The notes under the pieces: model-generated
Seen by the model: the letters and a program-made list of their open reading frames with translations, nothing else
Databases searched by the model: none
Told to the model about the DNA's origin: nothing
Part shown: positions 10,104 to 22,338 of the stretch, in pieces
Layout of the letters: each line of letters opens with the position of its first letter
Position numbering within the stretch: position 1 is the first letter of the stretch
Translations under genes and position numbers: made by a program
Assembly (NCBI GenBank): GCA_024509875.1
Contig: JAMPIV010013758.1
Coordinates: 1 to 64,000, forward strand
Reading direction: 5' to 3'
DNA length: 64,000 nucleotides
From: Oreohelix idahoensis
Lineage: Eukaryota; Mollusca; Gastropoda; Stylommatophora; Oreohelicidae

Positions 10104-11519
10104 GGAGGCTAAATGCCTGTTCAACGCAGCAAGTCGCGAACAGAAGCAAAGGTCTGCAGAAATCCAAGCGAAGACCACTTACCACCCATGTCAAAACCAG
10201 TATGAGGAAACATGATAGCATGGGATGGTAGAATGGACTGTCAGACGGCCAACGCAGTGTCTTACCGTGACACCCACTCATCGCCACGGAGACTAAATGT
10301 TCCTTTCGTTTTTGCAAATGAAACACAGGAGACCCAACATTTCGCATTTTTAATTTAGGAACTCACTACGATAGTCCTCCCATTCAAGATTAGTTTTTAT
10401 AAGCATTCAGTAGCATAGGTATCTTGGTGTTAACATTCCCTGTAAACTTAAATAATTGCAGATTGGAGGACAGTTTTATTTACAATGATAACTGTAAATT
10501 AAAAAAAAATATGTAGCCTATATGATGAAAATGATGATGATATGGTTATTTCTTATCGCGAAACTCCACGCGAGATCGTTTCATTTAATCCGGGCAACTG
10601 AAACTGACGCATGCGCGCTGACAATTGTGTCGTCGTTGAGAGCTTGATAAGCAAAAGCTTGAGAAAAAATTATTCATGTAAGTTGAACTACTTGTAAAAT
10701 GTGTGGAGTTCGGGTGAAATATAGGCGTAATCCCCAGCTACATAAAGTGAGACTGCGACTCTCAAGAGCTTTCTGCAGTCGAATAATCCATCATTACATT
10801 GTCCTTGCACTAGGACGTATCATGGAAGTTCTTAAGTTATATTACAAGGGGGAACTCCGCCTATTAGTCACAGTAGTCAGAAGACTGAAACTAACCAAAT
10901 GTCTTATTTACAATTTGTAGAGTATGTGTTGTTGCTTAAATACCACATGATCTGTCAAGTTACAATCAGAGCTGTTGAAAACAGTAATATGCTTTAAGAT
11001 TTCCTGAAGTTTTCAGATTATTTTCATCGCTGACGATCTTAACAGTTGTAGCCTACGTAATTCTAAAACTCCAGTAGTTTAGGCTATGCTGTTCTGAACT
11101 TTCGGTAGGGCCTAAACACATTGCTGTTTTATAGCCTAATAATATAAACTATACTTGTGATTCCACACATAATAAACATAGTGGACTTATGTCTGGTGTG
11201 TATTCAATGAACGTTTAGATACTCTACACTTTTGAACACTGTGAAGCCATTTTCCCCTTTTGACTGAATAACTGATAGTGCCATTTATTTCAGCATCTTG
11301 GAATACATTAATAAATAATGAAGGAAACCCAAATCCTCTGAGCGATAAATAAATGAATATAGTTAAATTGCAGGCACTCGTAACACAAAAAAGACAGAAC
11401 ACTAGACAATATAAAAAACGTTTCTGTTCTGTTTAATGTTCTTCTGTATTTCTTAAGAGTGCCAGCTATTTAGGTTACCTGCATTCTTTTATTTACACCA
11501 TCTTGGAATAGAAGGCTTA
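10104..11519. other. Non-coding stretch with a possible promoter near 10600
   Basis: There is no convincing protein frame (73 and 71 codons at most). It contains the candidate promoter/5' exon listed separately. The rest is AT-rich and unassigned. Confidence 0.4.
10600..10677 (+). promoter_or_regulatory. Candidate CNOT4 promoter and 5'-UTR exon
   Basis: The GC-alternating motif CGCATGCGCG at 10608-10617 fits the NRF-1 consensus common in housekeeping promoters. About 60 bp downstream, at 10678, is a good splice donor (CAT|GTAAGTT). CNOT4 exon 2 (36884) begins after an acceptor upstream of the ATG, so an upstream non-coding exon must exist. This is the best-looking candidate in the window, ~26 kb away. 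It is inference only, with no transcript evidence. Confidence 0.25.
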
Positions 11520-12260
11520 ATTTTCTGGTTCGTCATCTTTATCACCTTTCAGCTCCCTAATGAGCATAGGCCTTTTTTAAACTTATGCCAATTTATACTG
11601 TCTTTCCATATCTTCATCCCCTTTATTTCTCTTGCTAGTGCTCTTCTTCATGTTCCTTTGTCTACCTCTACCTCTCTTGCCCTGGGGATACCAGAATAAG
11701 GACTGCCTGATAAAGCTATCAGCAGGTTTCCACAGTGTGTGCCATATCAATCTCCAGTGTCTTCTTCTCATCTCTTGTTGCACTGGTTCTTGTCATCAAT
11801 TCTACATCAGTGACCTTGTCATACCAGTTCAGTCCTACTATTCTAGTCCCCATTTATGAAAGTGGTAGATTTTGGGTTGTTGTTTTTGTTGATCTCCATG
11901 TTTCGGGCCATACAATAGGCTCGACAGTGGGGATCCTGTCATACCATGTTAAACCGTCTGCTCTACACAGGCATCATTTATGAAAGTCTGCAACTTCTTG
12001 GTTGCCATTTTTGTTCTCCTTGTTTTTCAGAGCCGTACAGTTGGACTACCTTGACATATGCATTGTAAATACTTAATTTTTTTGTGCTGGTTGTGATTTC
12101 TTAAGATTCCTGTGTTTCTCTGAGAAAAGAACTTCTCTTCTGTATTTTTATTTGATGTCATTCCCACTTCCTTCAAATTTTTCTTTGTTGCTGCCAAGAT
12201 AGGAGCCCATATCTTCTGGCTGTCATTTGCCACATTTATTCTCATAATATTTATTCTCAT
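11520..12260 (-). pseudogene. LINE 3'-end remnant
   Basis: The minus-strand frame at 11583-11783 reads EMRRRHWRLIWHTLWKP and YPQGKRGRGRQRN, the RRRWxWIGH and GKRxRGRP blocks near the C-terminus of RTE/CR1-like reverse transcriptases. The antisense sequence continuing to about 12260 carries similar but stop-ridden text. It is old, 5' truncated, and no TSD was found. Confidence 0.5.
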
Positions 12261-13438
12261 AATAATCGTACTTTAACCCTTGAACTGTCATGTGCATTTG
12301 TACTGTGGTGTCATGGCTATTTTAAGAATTTTGTCTAGTTCCAATAAAATACCAGAAACATATAGAAAATGAAGTCAGAGGTCCATATAAGTATACATTT
12401 TCTGAAAGCATATTGGATAAGGAATCATATGGTACTAATTTCAAAGTATTTGAGCATTATGTATGGTGACCTTGACCTTTACACAGTGAATAAAATTATT
12501 TATGTAACTCTTCTTCTGATTTCAACCTACCTGTCGTAGATTTTTGATAGGGAAATTAAGACTTGGGTTGGTCCCTTCTGAATAGATTAGAATAAGTGAT
12601 AGTCACAGTGAGAGGTAGTAAATAGAAATAGATTTCCACGAGTGAGATGATAGAAATTTATAGAGGCTGTCCCGGAAATCGAGAATCTCTCTCTCTTTCC
12701 GCCTATCTTCTACAACAGATCCAGAGGAGTCAGACAGTCTATAAAAAATATATATATTAATATATCTCTATCCACTCACGTGCACGCCCATACAAGTGAC
12801 GACAGTTAGACACACAGACGTGCGAAAACTATAACAAGGATTATATATATATTATGGGAATGAACTGACCACCACACTGAAATAAATGTAGGTATAGTTT
12901 AATTATCATAGTAAACTTACATCACAACATATAAAATACATCAAAAGCATACACATTCATAAAAATCAAGGAATGCTACAATAGTGATAGACCCGTTTGT
13001 ATGGTCCTCCCCTGGATATATAGCTCACAGTCCCGTTAGAAGAAAGTGATAACCCCAAAGAGTTACAGATACATATGATTGAGTCTATGGTTTCCCCTTT
13101 TTTTAAGGTATGGACAGACTTGATACTCTGCTTTATTCTAAGGGTAAATATTGTTAGCAATAACTTGCATAAAGGAAGTTACAACGTGGGTGACTCAAAC
13201 AAAGAACATCCTTCAGTCTACTTTCACTCGGTTCTTTCATCAGGGCCCTGATATACTTACAATCGTGCTGTAGTTCGCCGTCTGGCGCAAACTTTGGGAC
13301 ACTCACACACTTTTTATCTGTTACTGTCGTTAAATGAAGCGGATCCCAGCTCTGCAGATTTGTTTGTTGGTTTCATCAAAATGGATCCGGGGAGCGTCTG
13401 CTTCATGCGATAGTTATTTCAGACTAAAGTTAGTGTCA

Positions 13439-13649
13439 AGCTACGGGTTGATCACCCGTTTGCCAGTCACTTCGATTACGGAAACAACAGCAAATGGATT
13501 GATTTGCCGTTGCCCTAAAGACGCCACTAGGCGTGATGGGAAACAATGGCAAAGAAAACCTATCTGCTGTTGCCCTAAGACGCCACTAGGCGTAATGGCC
13601 ACTGACTGCTTTGACGGTCTGTGGCTAAGGACGGAAGAAGAAGAAGAAG
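13439..13649 (+). mobile_element. SINE-A copy 2, inserted in the 3' LTR
   Basis: This 211-bp element starts agctacgggttgatcacccg and ends GAAGAAGAAGAAG. It is flanked by the 13-bp duplication aaagttagtgtca (13426-13438, 13650-13662). The other LTR preserves the empty site at about 27019-27031, which proves it is an insertion. It has the same duplicated 3' tail as copies 1 and 3. Confidence 0.93.
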
Positions 13650-14556
13650 AAAGTTAGTGTCACTTGACTCACGAGGTAAGAATTAGGCTTAAACGAGCAC
13701 CCAATGTCAGAACACGAGGTTTCCCTTAATTAGGAAGATGACCGGGGGACAACTTCTCTCAACAAATAATCTTGGTTCACCACACACTCCGTCAACAATG
13801 TCGGAAAGTGAATGATTTAGATTTCTGTAATTTTTCCCGCCACAAGGCAGCATGTACATTAGAGTTAGTGTACCTGGCAAAGGGGCGACCGAAACCAACC
13901 AGGCACGTCCACGGGTGGCGGATAGTGGAACGACCTCCAGATATGGTGTGTCAGCTGCGAATTAAGTCAGTATTGCTGGACGAATAAGCAGTCGCGGACC
14001 AAACGGCGATGTCCTCCCAGCAGGACGGGGAGGGGTAACAGGTGGCACTGATATCCCCACTGAAATCCCCCATATGTCCTACGACGGGTGCATCAAGCGA
14101 GTAAGAGCTGCTATAAGCTCTAGCCACGGGGAAGGCAAACCTCGGTAAACAAACCAATCTGCTGCCTTGCAGCTACCACCGGGAGATGGAAAGGCTATGG
14201 GAGACAACCCTGAACAACAAACACAACCCGGCCTGCCGAAGACGGAGTGTGTTAGCTACGGCACAGACACCGGGAAAAATTAGGACACACACACTTTTGC
14301 GGTATGGAGTCATGCGACAATCTCGACTTACATCATGGCGTCGCTCCTATCAGCTACAACCGGGGATGAGCGGAGCCGGGCCCCTAGCCTCGAAAGGGCC
14401 CACCCAAGCAACCGGTGCCTTTGCCAACCAAATGGTCGGGAGAAAACAAAGTAGAGCAACTGACCAACCAACCCACTATCTTACAGTGGCTCAATGGAAT
14501 GCAGTAGGAGTGAGGAACAAGAAACCGGAGTTACAAGAATTCCTCAGGGAAAATAA

Positions 14557-17218
14557 TAATAATAATAATAAATTCTTTAAGCGCCAAACACGGCGCATAA
14601 GGCAGAAACCAGTGCTCTCCAGGTTGTTCGTTGTGACGCCACTCCTCTTAGCTCTTGCACATTATTTAGGCCCAACGTTCTTCCTTCTCTTAATATTGTT
14701 CTTCTGAGTGTTTCTTTTGGTCTTCCTTTTTTCCGCTTACCCTCAGGAACCCAAGTGAGCGCCTGTAGTGGTATTCTGTTGTTTTGCATTCGTAGGACAT
14801 GACCGATATATGACCATCGTCTTTTCCTTACATAGTCGGAGACATATTTCTGCCTAGAGTCTTCTCTTATTTGTCGATTAGTCTTGAATTCTTTCCAACT
14901 GATGTTCATGAGTTTTCTAAGACATTTGTTCTCGAATGTATTCAGCTTGTTCTCCAATGATTTTGTTATTTTCCAACTCTCACAGCCGTATGTTAACACT
15001 GAGATAACATTTGAATAAAACAGACGAAGCTTGGTATGTATATTCAATGATCGTAATTTCCAAATGTTAGATAATCTATTGAAGGCGCTAGCTGCCAAAG
15101 CAATTCTAGTATGGATTTCTCTTGTTGTGTCACCATCCTGAGTCATTTTACTGCCTAAATAATCGAAACTTTCAACTTTCTGTAGTTTTTCCCCGTTCAA
15201 GATGATATCAAAGGTCTCGTTAGAAAAGTTCATAGCTTTAGTCTTAGAGGCATTTATTTGGAGACCAATTTTAACCGAGAGATGACACAAATTATTTATT
15301 GCTTCTTGGGATTGTCTTGGTGTTGAACTCAAGAATGCTACATCATCTGCGAAATCCAGGTCCCCCAGGAATTTTCCATTTGTCCATTTTATACCCAATT
15401 GTTCATTGTGGGTATAGTTTCTCATAACCCAATCAATAGCTATTCCAAAAAGTAGTGGTGACATAATACAGCCTTGTTTCACCCCTGTTTCTACTGTAAA
15501 CCATTCTGTATTCCCTTTATTTGTTCTAACACAACATCTTGCATTGTCATATAGCGCTTTGATTATATTCACATATTTTGTTGGAAAACCATAGATTGTA
15601 AGTATCTTCCACAATGATGGGCGGTGTAGACTATCAAAGGCTTTTTGAAAATCGACGAAGGTGATAATAAGTGGCGATTGCCTTTCCACTGATTCTTCTA
15701 TAATTGTTCTTAGTGTGAATATTTGATCAATACATGATCGTTTCGGCCTGAAACCCGCTTGTTCTTCTCTGATCTTTTCGTCAGCATGCAATTTAAGTCT
15801 TTCTAACATCATGCAACATAATAATTTTCCAGGTACTGATAATAGAGATATACCACGCCAGTTATTACAGTCTGATAGATCACCTTTCTTCGGTAACTTT
15901 ACAATAATACTGTCTTTCCATTGTTGTGGTGGTTGTTCTTCTCTCCATACTTCATTTATAATATCTAAAATTCTCAAGAGGTTGTTGTCATTAACTGCTT
16001 TAATCATTTCCCCTGAAATTTCGTCAACTCCAGCAGCTTTAAAATTTTTTAATCTTTTAACGGCTTGTTTGATCTCGTCTAGCGTGAATTCATCGCAAGT
16101 TATTGGCAAAGTGGTTGTGGATGTTTCATTATTAAAATCAGGTGTTACTGTTGGTGGTGGTCTGTTTAGCACCTCCATGAAGTGCTCAGCCCATCTCTTC
16201 ATTTGTTCTTTTTCTGTTGGTATTGAATTCCCTAATTTACCTTTAACAGGTGTTTCCATAGCAGTAGGCTGGTGACATAGTTGTTTTGTAATTTGATAAA
16301 GGCACCTACTATTACCAGTTCTTGCAGCATTTTCAGCTTCTACGGCCAGTTCATTGATGAAATGTCTTTTATCTCTTCGAGTTTTTGTCTTCACTTCTTT
16401 ATTTAACAAGTTATAAGTTAGTTTGCAAGATTCAACTGCATTATGTGTACTTGCCGCTACTAGTTTAAGTTTTGCTGTTTTCCTTTCTTGTATTTTATCC
16501 CAAGTATCTTCTCTCATCCATTTTTTCTTTTTATGTACTAGGTATCCGGTGGTCGCTACAGCTGCTTCTGTCATTGCTGTTCTCAGTTGTTCCCATTTAG
16601 TATCGATTGTCTTGGTGGTGATATCGTTGTCAATTTTGCCTAAAGCATCGAAATAGTTGTTCATTTTGACATTATATTCCTTCTTTATATCATTTGATTG
16701 CAGTCTGTGTACATCTATTCTTCTATTTTTATTCGGTTGGTATAACTTCTTCAGTTTAATTCTCATTTTAGCTATGCAGAGGTTATGATCGCTTCCGATC
16801 TCTGCACCTCTGTATGCTCTGACGTCTTGAACTGATGAGCGAAATTTAGCGCTTATGCAGAAGTGATCTATCTGGTTCTTAGTTCTGCCATCAGGTGAAT
16901 TCCATGTTATCTTGTGGATATTCTTATGTGGAAAGATGGTGTCTGCCACAACGAGGTTTGATATTTCACAAAGTTCTAGAAGTCTTTCGCCATTTTGATT
17001 CATACAGCCTATGCCATGAGTACCGAGATATCTTTGTACTCCATCGTTGTTGTCACCTACTTTGGCGTTAAAATCACCCATGACTGCTATTATGTCATGC
17101 TTGGGTATTGTGTTGATGGTACTTAGAAGTGCTTCATAGAAGTCATCTTTTGTGGTATCAAGAGCGTCGTTAGTTGGTGCATAACATTGTACAATTGAGA
17201 GCTTGAAAAATCGTGTCT
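14557..17218 (-). mobile_element. LINE-R2: RTE-like LINE, 5' truncated, antisense inside LINE-N1
   Basis: The insertion is flanked by gaaaataa at 14549-14556 and 17219-17226, and LINE-N1 coding sequence joins perfectly across it (REN + NIDIIC). In element orientation it ends with a (TTA)n tail (plus strand TAA repeats at 14557-14570), unlike the GAA tails of its neighbours. It begins mid-endonuclease at SIVQCYAPTND, so the 5' end was lost during integration. Confidence 0.9.
14577..17218 (-). CDS. LINE-R2 endonuclease/reverse transcriptase, long open partial polyprotein
   Basis: About 880 codons are open without a stop. In order they contain VMGDFNAKVG and NQIDHFCI and GSDHN (endonuclease, first block missing), a coiled linker, the RT fingers KLPKKGDLSDCNNWRGISLL, EQAGFRPKRSCIDQ, FVDFQKAFDSLHR (first catalytic Asp), GVKQGCIMSPLLF, and the FADDVAFLSS box (paired catalytic Asp). 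Then come YLGSKM, YGCESW, and GKRKKGRPKETLRR near the C-terminus. The open frame continues upstream to 17318, but those ~33 codons are antisense LINE-N1 sequence, not part of this element. An undamaged coding region suggests insertion well after LINE-N1 stopped being functional, or very recently. The RTE-like assignment is by motif order and short 3' region. Confidence 0.85.
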
Positions 17219-18406
17219 GAAAATAACATTGATATAATCTGCATCCAAGAAACTCACCTAAAAGATACCCAACGATTCTTTGTACGTGGATACCAATCCT
17301 TCCGCCAAGACAGGACAAAAAGAACTAAGGGAGGAATCCTCACACTGATTAAAACCTCAATCCCAGCAGTAGAGACACACAGATCTGGTGAGGACGAACT
17401 TGAATACATAACAGTCCAACTACTGCTGCCCAGTGGAGACTTAATGATCACAAACTGCTACAGCCCTCCAACCACAACTCTGGAGCTACACAAAGTGAAG
17501 CTTGCAGCATCGAGACACCTCATTATGGGTGACTTCAATAGCCACTCACCCAGCAACAGATCCAAGAGGAGAAGAGGTGGAAGATTGGATGGTAGAGAAT
17601 AAACTAATTCTAATAAACCAACCAGAGGATAAGCCCACCTTCTATTCCAGAGTATGGAAAACAACGAGCACACCAGATCTTGCTATGGCTACAGATGACA
17701 TACATCGACTCACCACCAGAACAGTAAATACTCAACTTGGGGGAAGTGACCATGTACCAGTCACATTACAGATATCTGAGATAAGAAGTGCAGGAGAAAT
17801 CAATATGTCTCCTAGCTGGAATTTCAAAAAAGCAAACTGGGGATTTTTTAAAGAACAAGCCGACAATTTCTGTCAGAACATTGCCCACTCAAATAACATC
17901 AATAAAAACATCTCCATCATCAGTGAGGCAATCATCCAAGCAGCAAAGAAGTCAATTCCACGAGGTAAACGACGAGACTACAAACCATACTGGAGTGACA
18001 ACCTGGGAAAACTCCATAGTGAATTAAATAAAGCACGGGAAACTATGGAGCAAAATCCCACATTAGAGAACACACAGAGGCACAACAGCATAAAACAAGC
18101 TTTCAATGAACAAAAGAAAGCTGAAATCCAAAGGAGCTGGCACCAGAAGACCAGCAGTCTCAACTTGGAAAAGGACTCAAGCAAGCTATGGAATCTGACA
18201 AGAGTGCTAAATGAAGAAACAACAACCAGCTACTGTAAGACTGTCATCAAGGAAAATGAAAAAATACCACACAGGAAAGATGGCAGCAAACATCCTGGCA
18301 GATTTCTACAAGGAAGAAAGCACCACATCACTTTCACATGCACGGATCCAAGAAGTACGTAAGGAAGTAAAAGAAAAAACTGAAGCACCAAAACCCAGAT
18401 ATCTGC

Positions 18407-19759
18407 ATGAAGTCACCCCTTACTATGAGAGAACTCAGTGCTGCCATAACAAAACTAAAGAACAGAAAAGCTCCAGGAAAAGATGGCATCACAAATGATA
18501 TGATCAAGAACCTTGGACCTGTAGCCAGGCACAAGCTCCTCCTAATCTTCAATCAGTCATGGAGTACTGGAAAATTTCCAGATCAGTGGCGAGAAGCAAT
18601 CATTGTTCCCATCAGAAAGAAACAAAAGGAGAAAACAAGCAAGTCCAGCTATCGGCCAGTTAGCCTACTGAGCTGTCTGGGTAAGGTAATGGAAAGAATG
18701 GTGAACTCAAGATTACTGAAACATCTGGAAAAAAACCATCTGCTTGATAACACACAGTCAGCATTTAGGAAAAATCGCAGCACCGAAGACCACCTAGTAT
18801 ATCTAGCCCAGGAAGTAGAAAATGCCTTTCAGGAGAAAAAGAAAGTACTGGCGGTTTTTGTAGACTTGACAAAAGCCTTTGATAAGGTATGGAAAGAAGG
18901 ACTCCTCCTTAAGATGCTCAACAGCAAAATTGAAGGGAGAATGTTCAACTGGATACGGGACTTTCTTCGATACCGCACAGCAAGAGTAAAACTTGATGGG
19001 AAACTGAGCCATCGCGTCACTCTACAACAGGGTGTGCCACAAGGAGGAGTTATCTCCCCCACACTTTTTATCATATATATAAATGATATTGCAGAGAAAC
19101 TGTCCGGGCATATCTCCAGGGCTCTTCATGCTGACGATTTTGCTGCCTGGTGTGCTGCTGAACATTTGTCTACTGCGAAGTACAGGATGCAAGCAGCGCT
19201 AAATACCATCGGTAAATGGGCATCAGATTGGGGAGTACAGATAAACCTCTCCAAGACAGTAGCAACCTGCTTCTCTCTGTCAAATCGCCGAGAAATGATC
19301 AAACTGCAGCTAAATGGAAGTGAACTTCCAATCGAGGAAAACCCAACATACCTAGGAGTCAAGTTGGATAAGAGACTCATCTGGAAGCCGCACATAAAAG
19401 CAGTAGAACAGAGAGCAATAAGAAAGCTCTCTATTATGAAGAAACTGGCTGGCACAAGTTGGGGGGCAAATACCAACATACTTAAAAAAGTCTATACAGG
19501 CACAGTCAGACCTGTACTTGAATATGGCATGTCAGCCTGGGCCACAGCATCTAAAACAAACACAGAATGTCTAGGGAAAGTGCAAAATTCAGGCCTTAGA
19601 CTAATCACTGGAGGGATGAAGACTTCTCCAATCCAGGCAATGGAGCGATACACCAACATCCGCTCTCTTGATGACAGACGTGAGGAAAAGGTATTCACTC
19701 AAGTGAGAAGCTTCTACGAATGCCAAGTCATCCAATGCATGCCAAACTCCATAGTGTGA
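18407..19759 (+). pseudogene. LINE-N1 reverse transcriptase domain
   Basis: An open frame of 450 codons encodes the RT core: KNRKAPGKDGITNDMIKNLG (motif 1), SYRPVSLLSCLGKVMERM, TQSAFRKNRSTEDHLVYL, FVDLTKAFDKVW (first catalytic Asp), QGVPQGGVISPTLFIIYIND, then HADDFAAWC (ADD box, His replacing the usual Tyr), and TYLGVKLDKRLIW in the thumb. It synthesises cDNA on nicked genomic DNA. The N-terminal endonuclease is in another frame upstream, and the RNase H domain needs a frameshift near 19725, so only this middle part is intact. Confidence 0.88.
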
Positions 19760-20805
19760 CAAAGAACAGGCTGAAAAGAACCAGCTTCCTAAACATCTCC
19801 AAACATCTGCATCGATGCCATGAAGACCTCCTCCCAAATCGATCTACTGAGATTGAAATGTTAATTGATTACGAGGAGCCAGACGACTGCCATGGAAATA
19901 TATTTATCATCACAGAAGTCCCTGAAATAAAAAAGAAAGGCCACCTGACCCCTCAACAACTAAAAACTTTGGCTCAAGAAATGACTGAAGAAAAGTACAA
20001 CCCGAAGGAGTGGACACATGCATACACAGATGGATCTGCTGAGGGGGCAGTAAAGAACGGTGGAGGAGGCATTTTTATAAGATTCCTAAATGGAAAGATC
20101 ATCCGAAAGGCCTTCCCAACTGGAAAGATCTCCAATTTTAGGGCAGAAGCTATGGCACTACTGCAAGCCCTGAAGATCCTCACCAGACCTGAACAGCAGC
20201 CACAAGCTAAGATAGTAATCTTCACCGACTGCAGATCATTACTTGAATCAATACAAAACACCAGAAATGATAACGTGATGAATGAGATCAGATCTGAGCT
20301 TACCATCATCCAAAGGTCATCAACCATTGCCCTTCAGTGGTTACCTGCCCATTGTGGAATCGCTGGTAATGAGAAAGCAGATGCTCTATCAAGAAGTGGC
20401 AGTAAAATGGAACAATACAGCCACCCATTGCCCTATCGGGAAGCAAAAACCATCATCCACAACAGGTACAAAAATCAGTGGAAAGAGGAAGGGGATATAT
20501 ACAGCAGAGATGACCCAATCCACCACCTAAACAGACACCAACAGACGACAATTTTCCGCCTGAGAACTGGTCACTGCAGATTACTTGGACATCTCTATCG
20601 CCTCAAGATATCCCACACGAATGAATGCCCATGCGGAACTGACATCCAGACTCCAGAACACATTCTCCAGAACTGTCCAACCCATGATAAATTGCGACGT
20701 GCGACCTGGCCAAAAGGTAGTGAGTTCCAGCAGAAGCTATGGGGCTGCCGCGCCGACCTGGAAAAGACTGTGGACTTCGTCCTGGCGACAGGCCTGCAGA
20801 TTTAG
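19720..20805 (+). pseudogene. LINE-N1 RNase H and C-terminal zinc-knuckle-like region
   Basis: The frame of 361 codons overlaps the RT frame by 40 bp through a frameshift. RNase H catalytic residues are all visible: YTDGSAEGA, NFRAEAMALLQ, FTDCRS, and PAHCGIAGNEKADALS. The C-terminal block (TIFRLRTGHCRLLGHLYRLK, then CPCGTDIQTPEHILQNCP) is a cysteine/histidine cluster shared by LINE-C, -E and -F and characteristic of I/Nimb-type LINEs. The stop at 20805 lies 35 bp before the (GAA)n tail, so the 3' untranslated region is almost absent. Confidence 0.88.
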
Positions 20806-22216
20806 CATGACTACAAACCGAACGCAGAAGAAGAAGAAGAAGAGTTAGTGTAGAAATATGCACTGGCTCAAAGGCCCAGTATAAGCATTTATTAGGTATG
20901 TCTCTGTACAAAATGCCGGCAAAGTTTGGGTTACCCCAGTATTCACTGAATAAAGAAAAAACACATATGAAATATGTTACATATTATGTACTCAATATAA
21001 CTTACGTTTAAGCTGCAGCGCACAGTTGACTTATCATTTAAAACTTCCCGTGCAATAAGTTATATATATAAAAAATCAATCAACATGAATTAGGAATACC
21101 TACGTATTCCGTCAACACTCATGAGGCATCTAGCATTTATAAGTTAGTTAGAAAAATTATTCTCGTCTGATTATTTAGCAGTTAAATTAAATTCATTATA
21201 GCTACATTGTTGTTTAAGCTAGAAATTATAATTTATTCTGCTTTCCACTGAAACACGTCCCTAGAAAATAATACAGACTATATAAATTAAGCACTCTGCA
21301 CCAAATCTAACTAGTGAAATATGAAATAAGCGATTATCACTTTAAACACTTCACAAAATATTAGAAAATTATTATAATATATACCTCAACACACAGAACT
21401 ACAGGTAATCGCACACTTTAGAATTATACGCTGATATATTTATTGGAAGTCTAGAGCTCAGTAAATTTCCGAACAAACTAGGGCTTCGCTATACAGCTTA
21501 TTCTATTCACGAACAACCTGTCTACTGCGAATTTTGAGGACTGAATGAAAATAAAGTTTAACATTCTGGTTATATCTATTACCAGACAAAGGGTCCCAAC
21601 TTTATTTCGCCAAACGAAATAATCTCCCCTTTCCGTCTAAAACACCTTACATCAACTAGAAGACTACCATGAACTGACACTCATGCATTTTCACACCTGA
21701 CGCTGACCAGGCCAACAGTGAGTGCCTTGTCAGCTGAGATTTCCAGACAAACGTCTCAAACTGCGCCGAGGAGATGTCGGCCATCACGCCTCACCTGAGC
21801 GCTCAGCCGATGCAACTCGTTGTGGCAGGTGAAAATGCAGACAAATTTGTTGCCTATAGGTCTGGCGAAAGCGAATATTCACAGTGTATTTCATCTGGTG
21901 CAGGGAATGCTGTAGACATATGTCTGCTCCTATGTCTGGCCAGACGAATATATTCACAGTTTCGTCCACTGACACCTAATGCAATAGAATGCATTTTAAC
22001 GCTCTCTCTCTGACATGTTATGTCATAAATGCGTTTACCAGTGTGAGAAAGAAAACGGTAAAGTTGAGAATGGGGAAGAAAATATTTTTCGCAAACAAAT
22101 GGATGCAAAAAATACAGGAAAAAGGTGAAGAGTGATAATAAAATAGAGGACACGGGTGAAAGAAAAAGAAGAGGATATAGGCAATTTATGATCAATAAAC
22201 TCTCTGTGACAGAACG

Positions 22217-22226
22217 TCCCCCCTTT
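22217..22226 (-). promoter_or_regulatory. Polypurine tract of the LTR element
   Basis: Minus-strand AAAGGGGGGA lies 5 bp upstream of the 3' LTR in element orientation. This is the expected site and composition for priming plus-strand DNA synthesis. Confidence 0.75.
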
Positions 22227-22338
22227 AAGATATGGAATCACTCCATGTCTACATTATGGAAATAAATTTCCTATATCCGTAGCTTCAGGGTGTCTGTCTT
22301 CTTCCCTCTCATCTCCCCCCTCCATCTCTCTCCAATTC

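Larger units (their letters stand above)
14186..18362 (+). pseudogene. LINE-N1 endonuclease region, split by LINE-R2 and frameshifted
   Basis: The reading starts near 14186. LTVAQWNAVGVRNKKPELQE gives the first endonuclease block (the catalytic Asn of QWN) and continues to LREN at 14553. It resumes at about 17219 in the same sense with NNIDIICIQETHLKD (the catalytic Glu of QETH), then GDFNSHSP (DxN), and after a frameshift near 17560 the TPDLAMATDDI and GGSDHVPVTL blocks (terminal SDH). This is the apurinic/apyrimidinic-type endonuclease that nicks target DNA for target-primed reverse transcription. A basic linker follows to about 18362 and is again out of frame with the RT. The 2.66-kb antisense insertion separates the first two catalytic blocks, so the protein cannot be made. 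Confidence 0.85.
13873..20840 (+). mobile_element. LINE-N1: endonuclease/RT/RNase H LINE, full length, inserted in the LTR
   Basis: It is flanked by the 12-bp duplication agagttagtgta (13861-13872, 20841-20852), with the empty site preserved at about 27231-27242 of the other LTR. Once the nested antisense LINE-R2 (14557-17218) is discounted, ~4.3 kb remains: ~300 bp leader, endonuclease, RT, RNase H and a 3' end with a (GAA)n tail (about 20826-20840). The domain order matches I/Nimb/ingi-type LINEs. Several frameshifts make it inactive. Confidence 0.9.
12532..22211 (-). repeat. 3' LTR of the Gmr1-like element, interrupted
   Basis: Host pieces are 12532-13438, 13650-13872 and 20841-22211, colinear with the uninterrupted 5' LTR at 26122-28600. 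The breaks are the SINE-A at 13439-13649 and LINE-N1 at 13873-20840, each with a direct duplication. Inside the LTR a ~27-bp motif (cgaatattcacagt and cgaatatattcacagt versions) occurs twice near 21870 and 21945. Confidence 0.93.

Noticed and set aside
15811..16275. 154-codon plus-strand ORF
   Set aside because: Antisense shadow of the LINE-R2 reverse transcriptase.
17219..17318. First ~33 codons of the 913-codon minus frame as part of LINE-R2
   Set aside because: They lie beyond the TSD and are antisense LINE-N1 sequence. The element begins at 17218.
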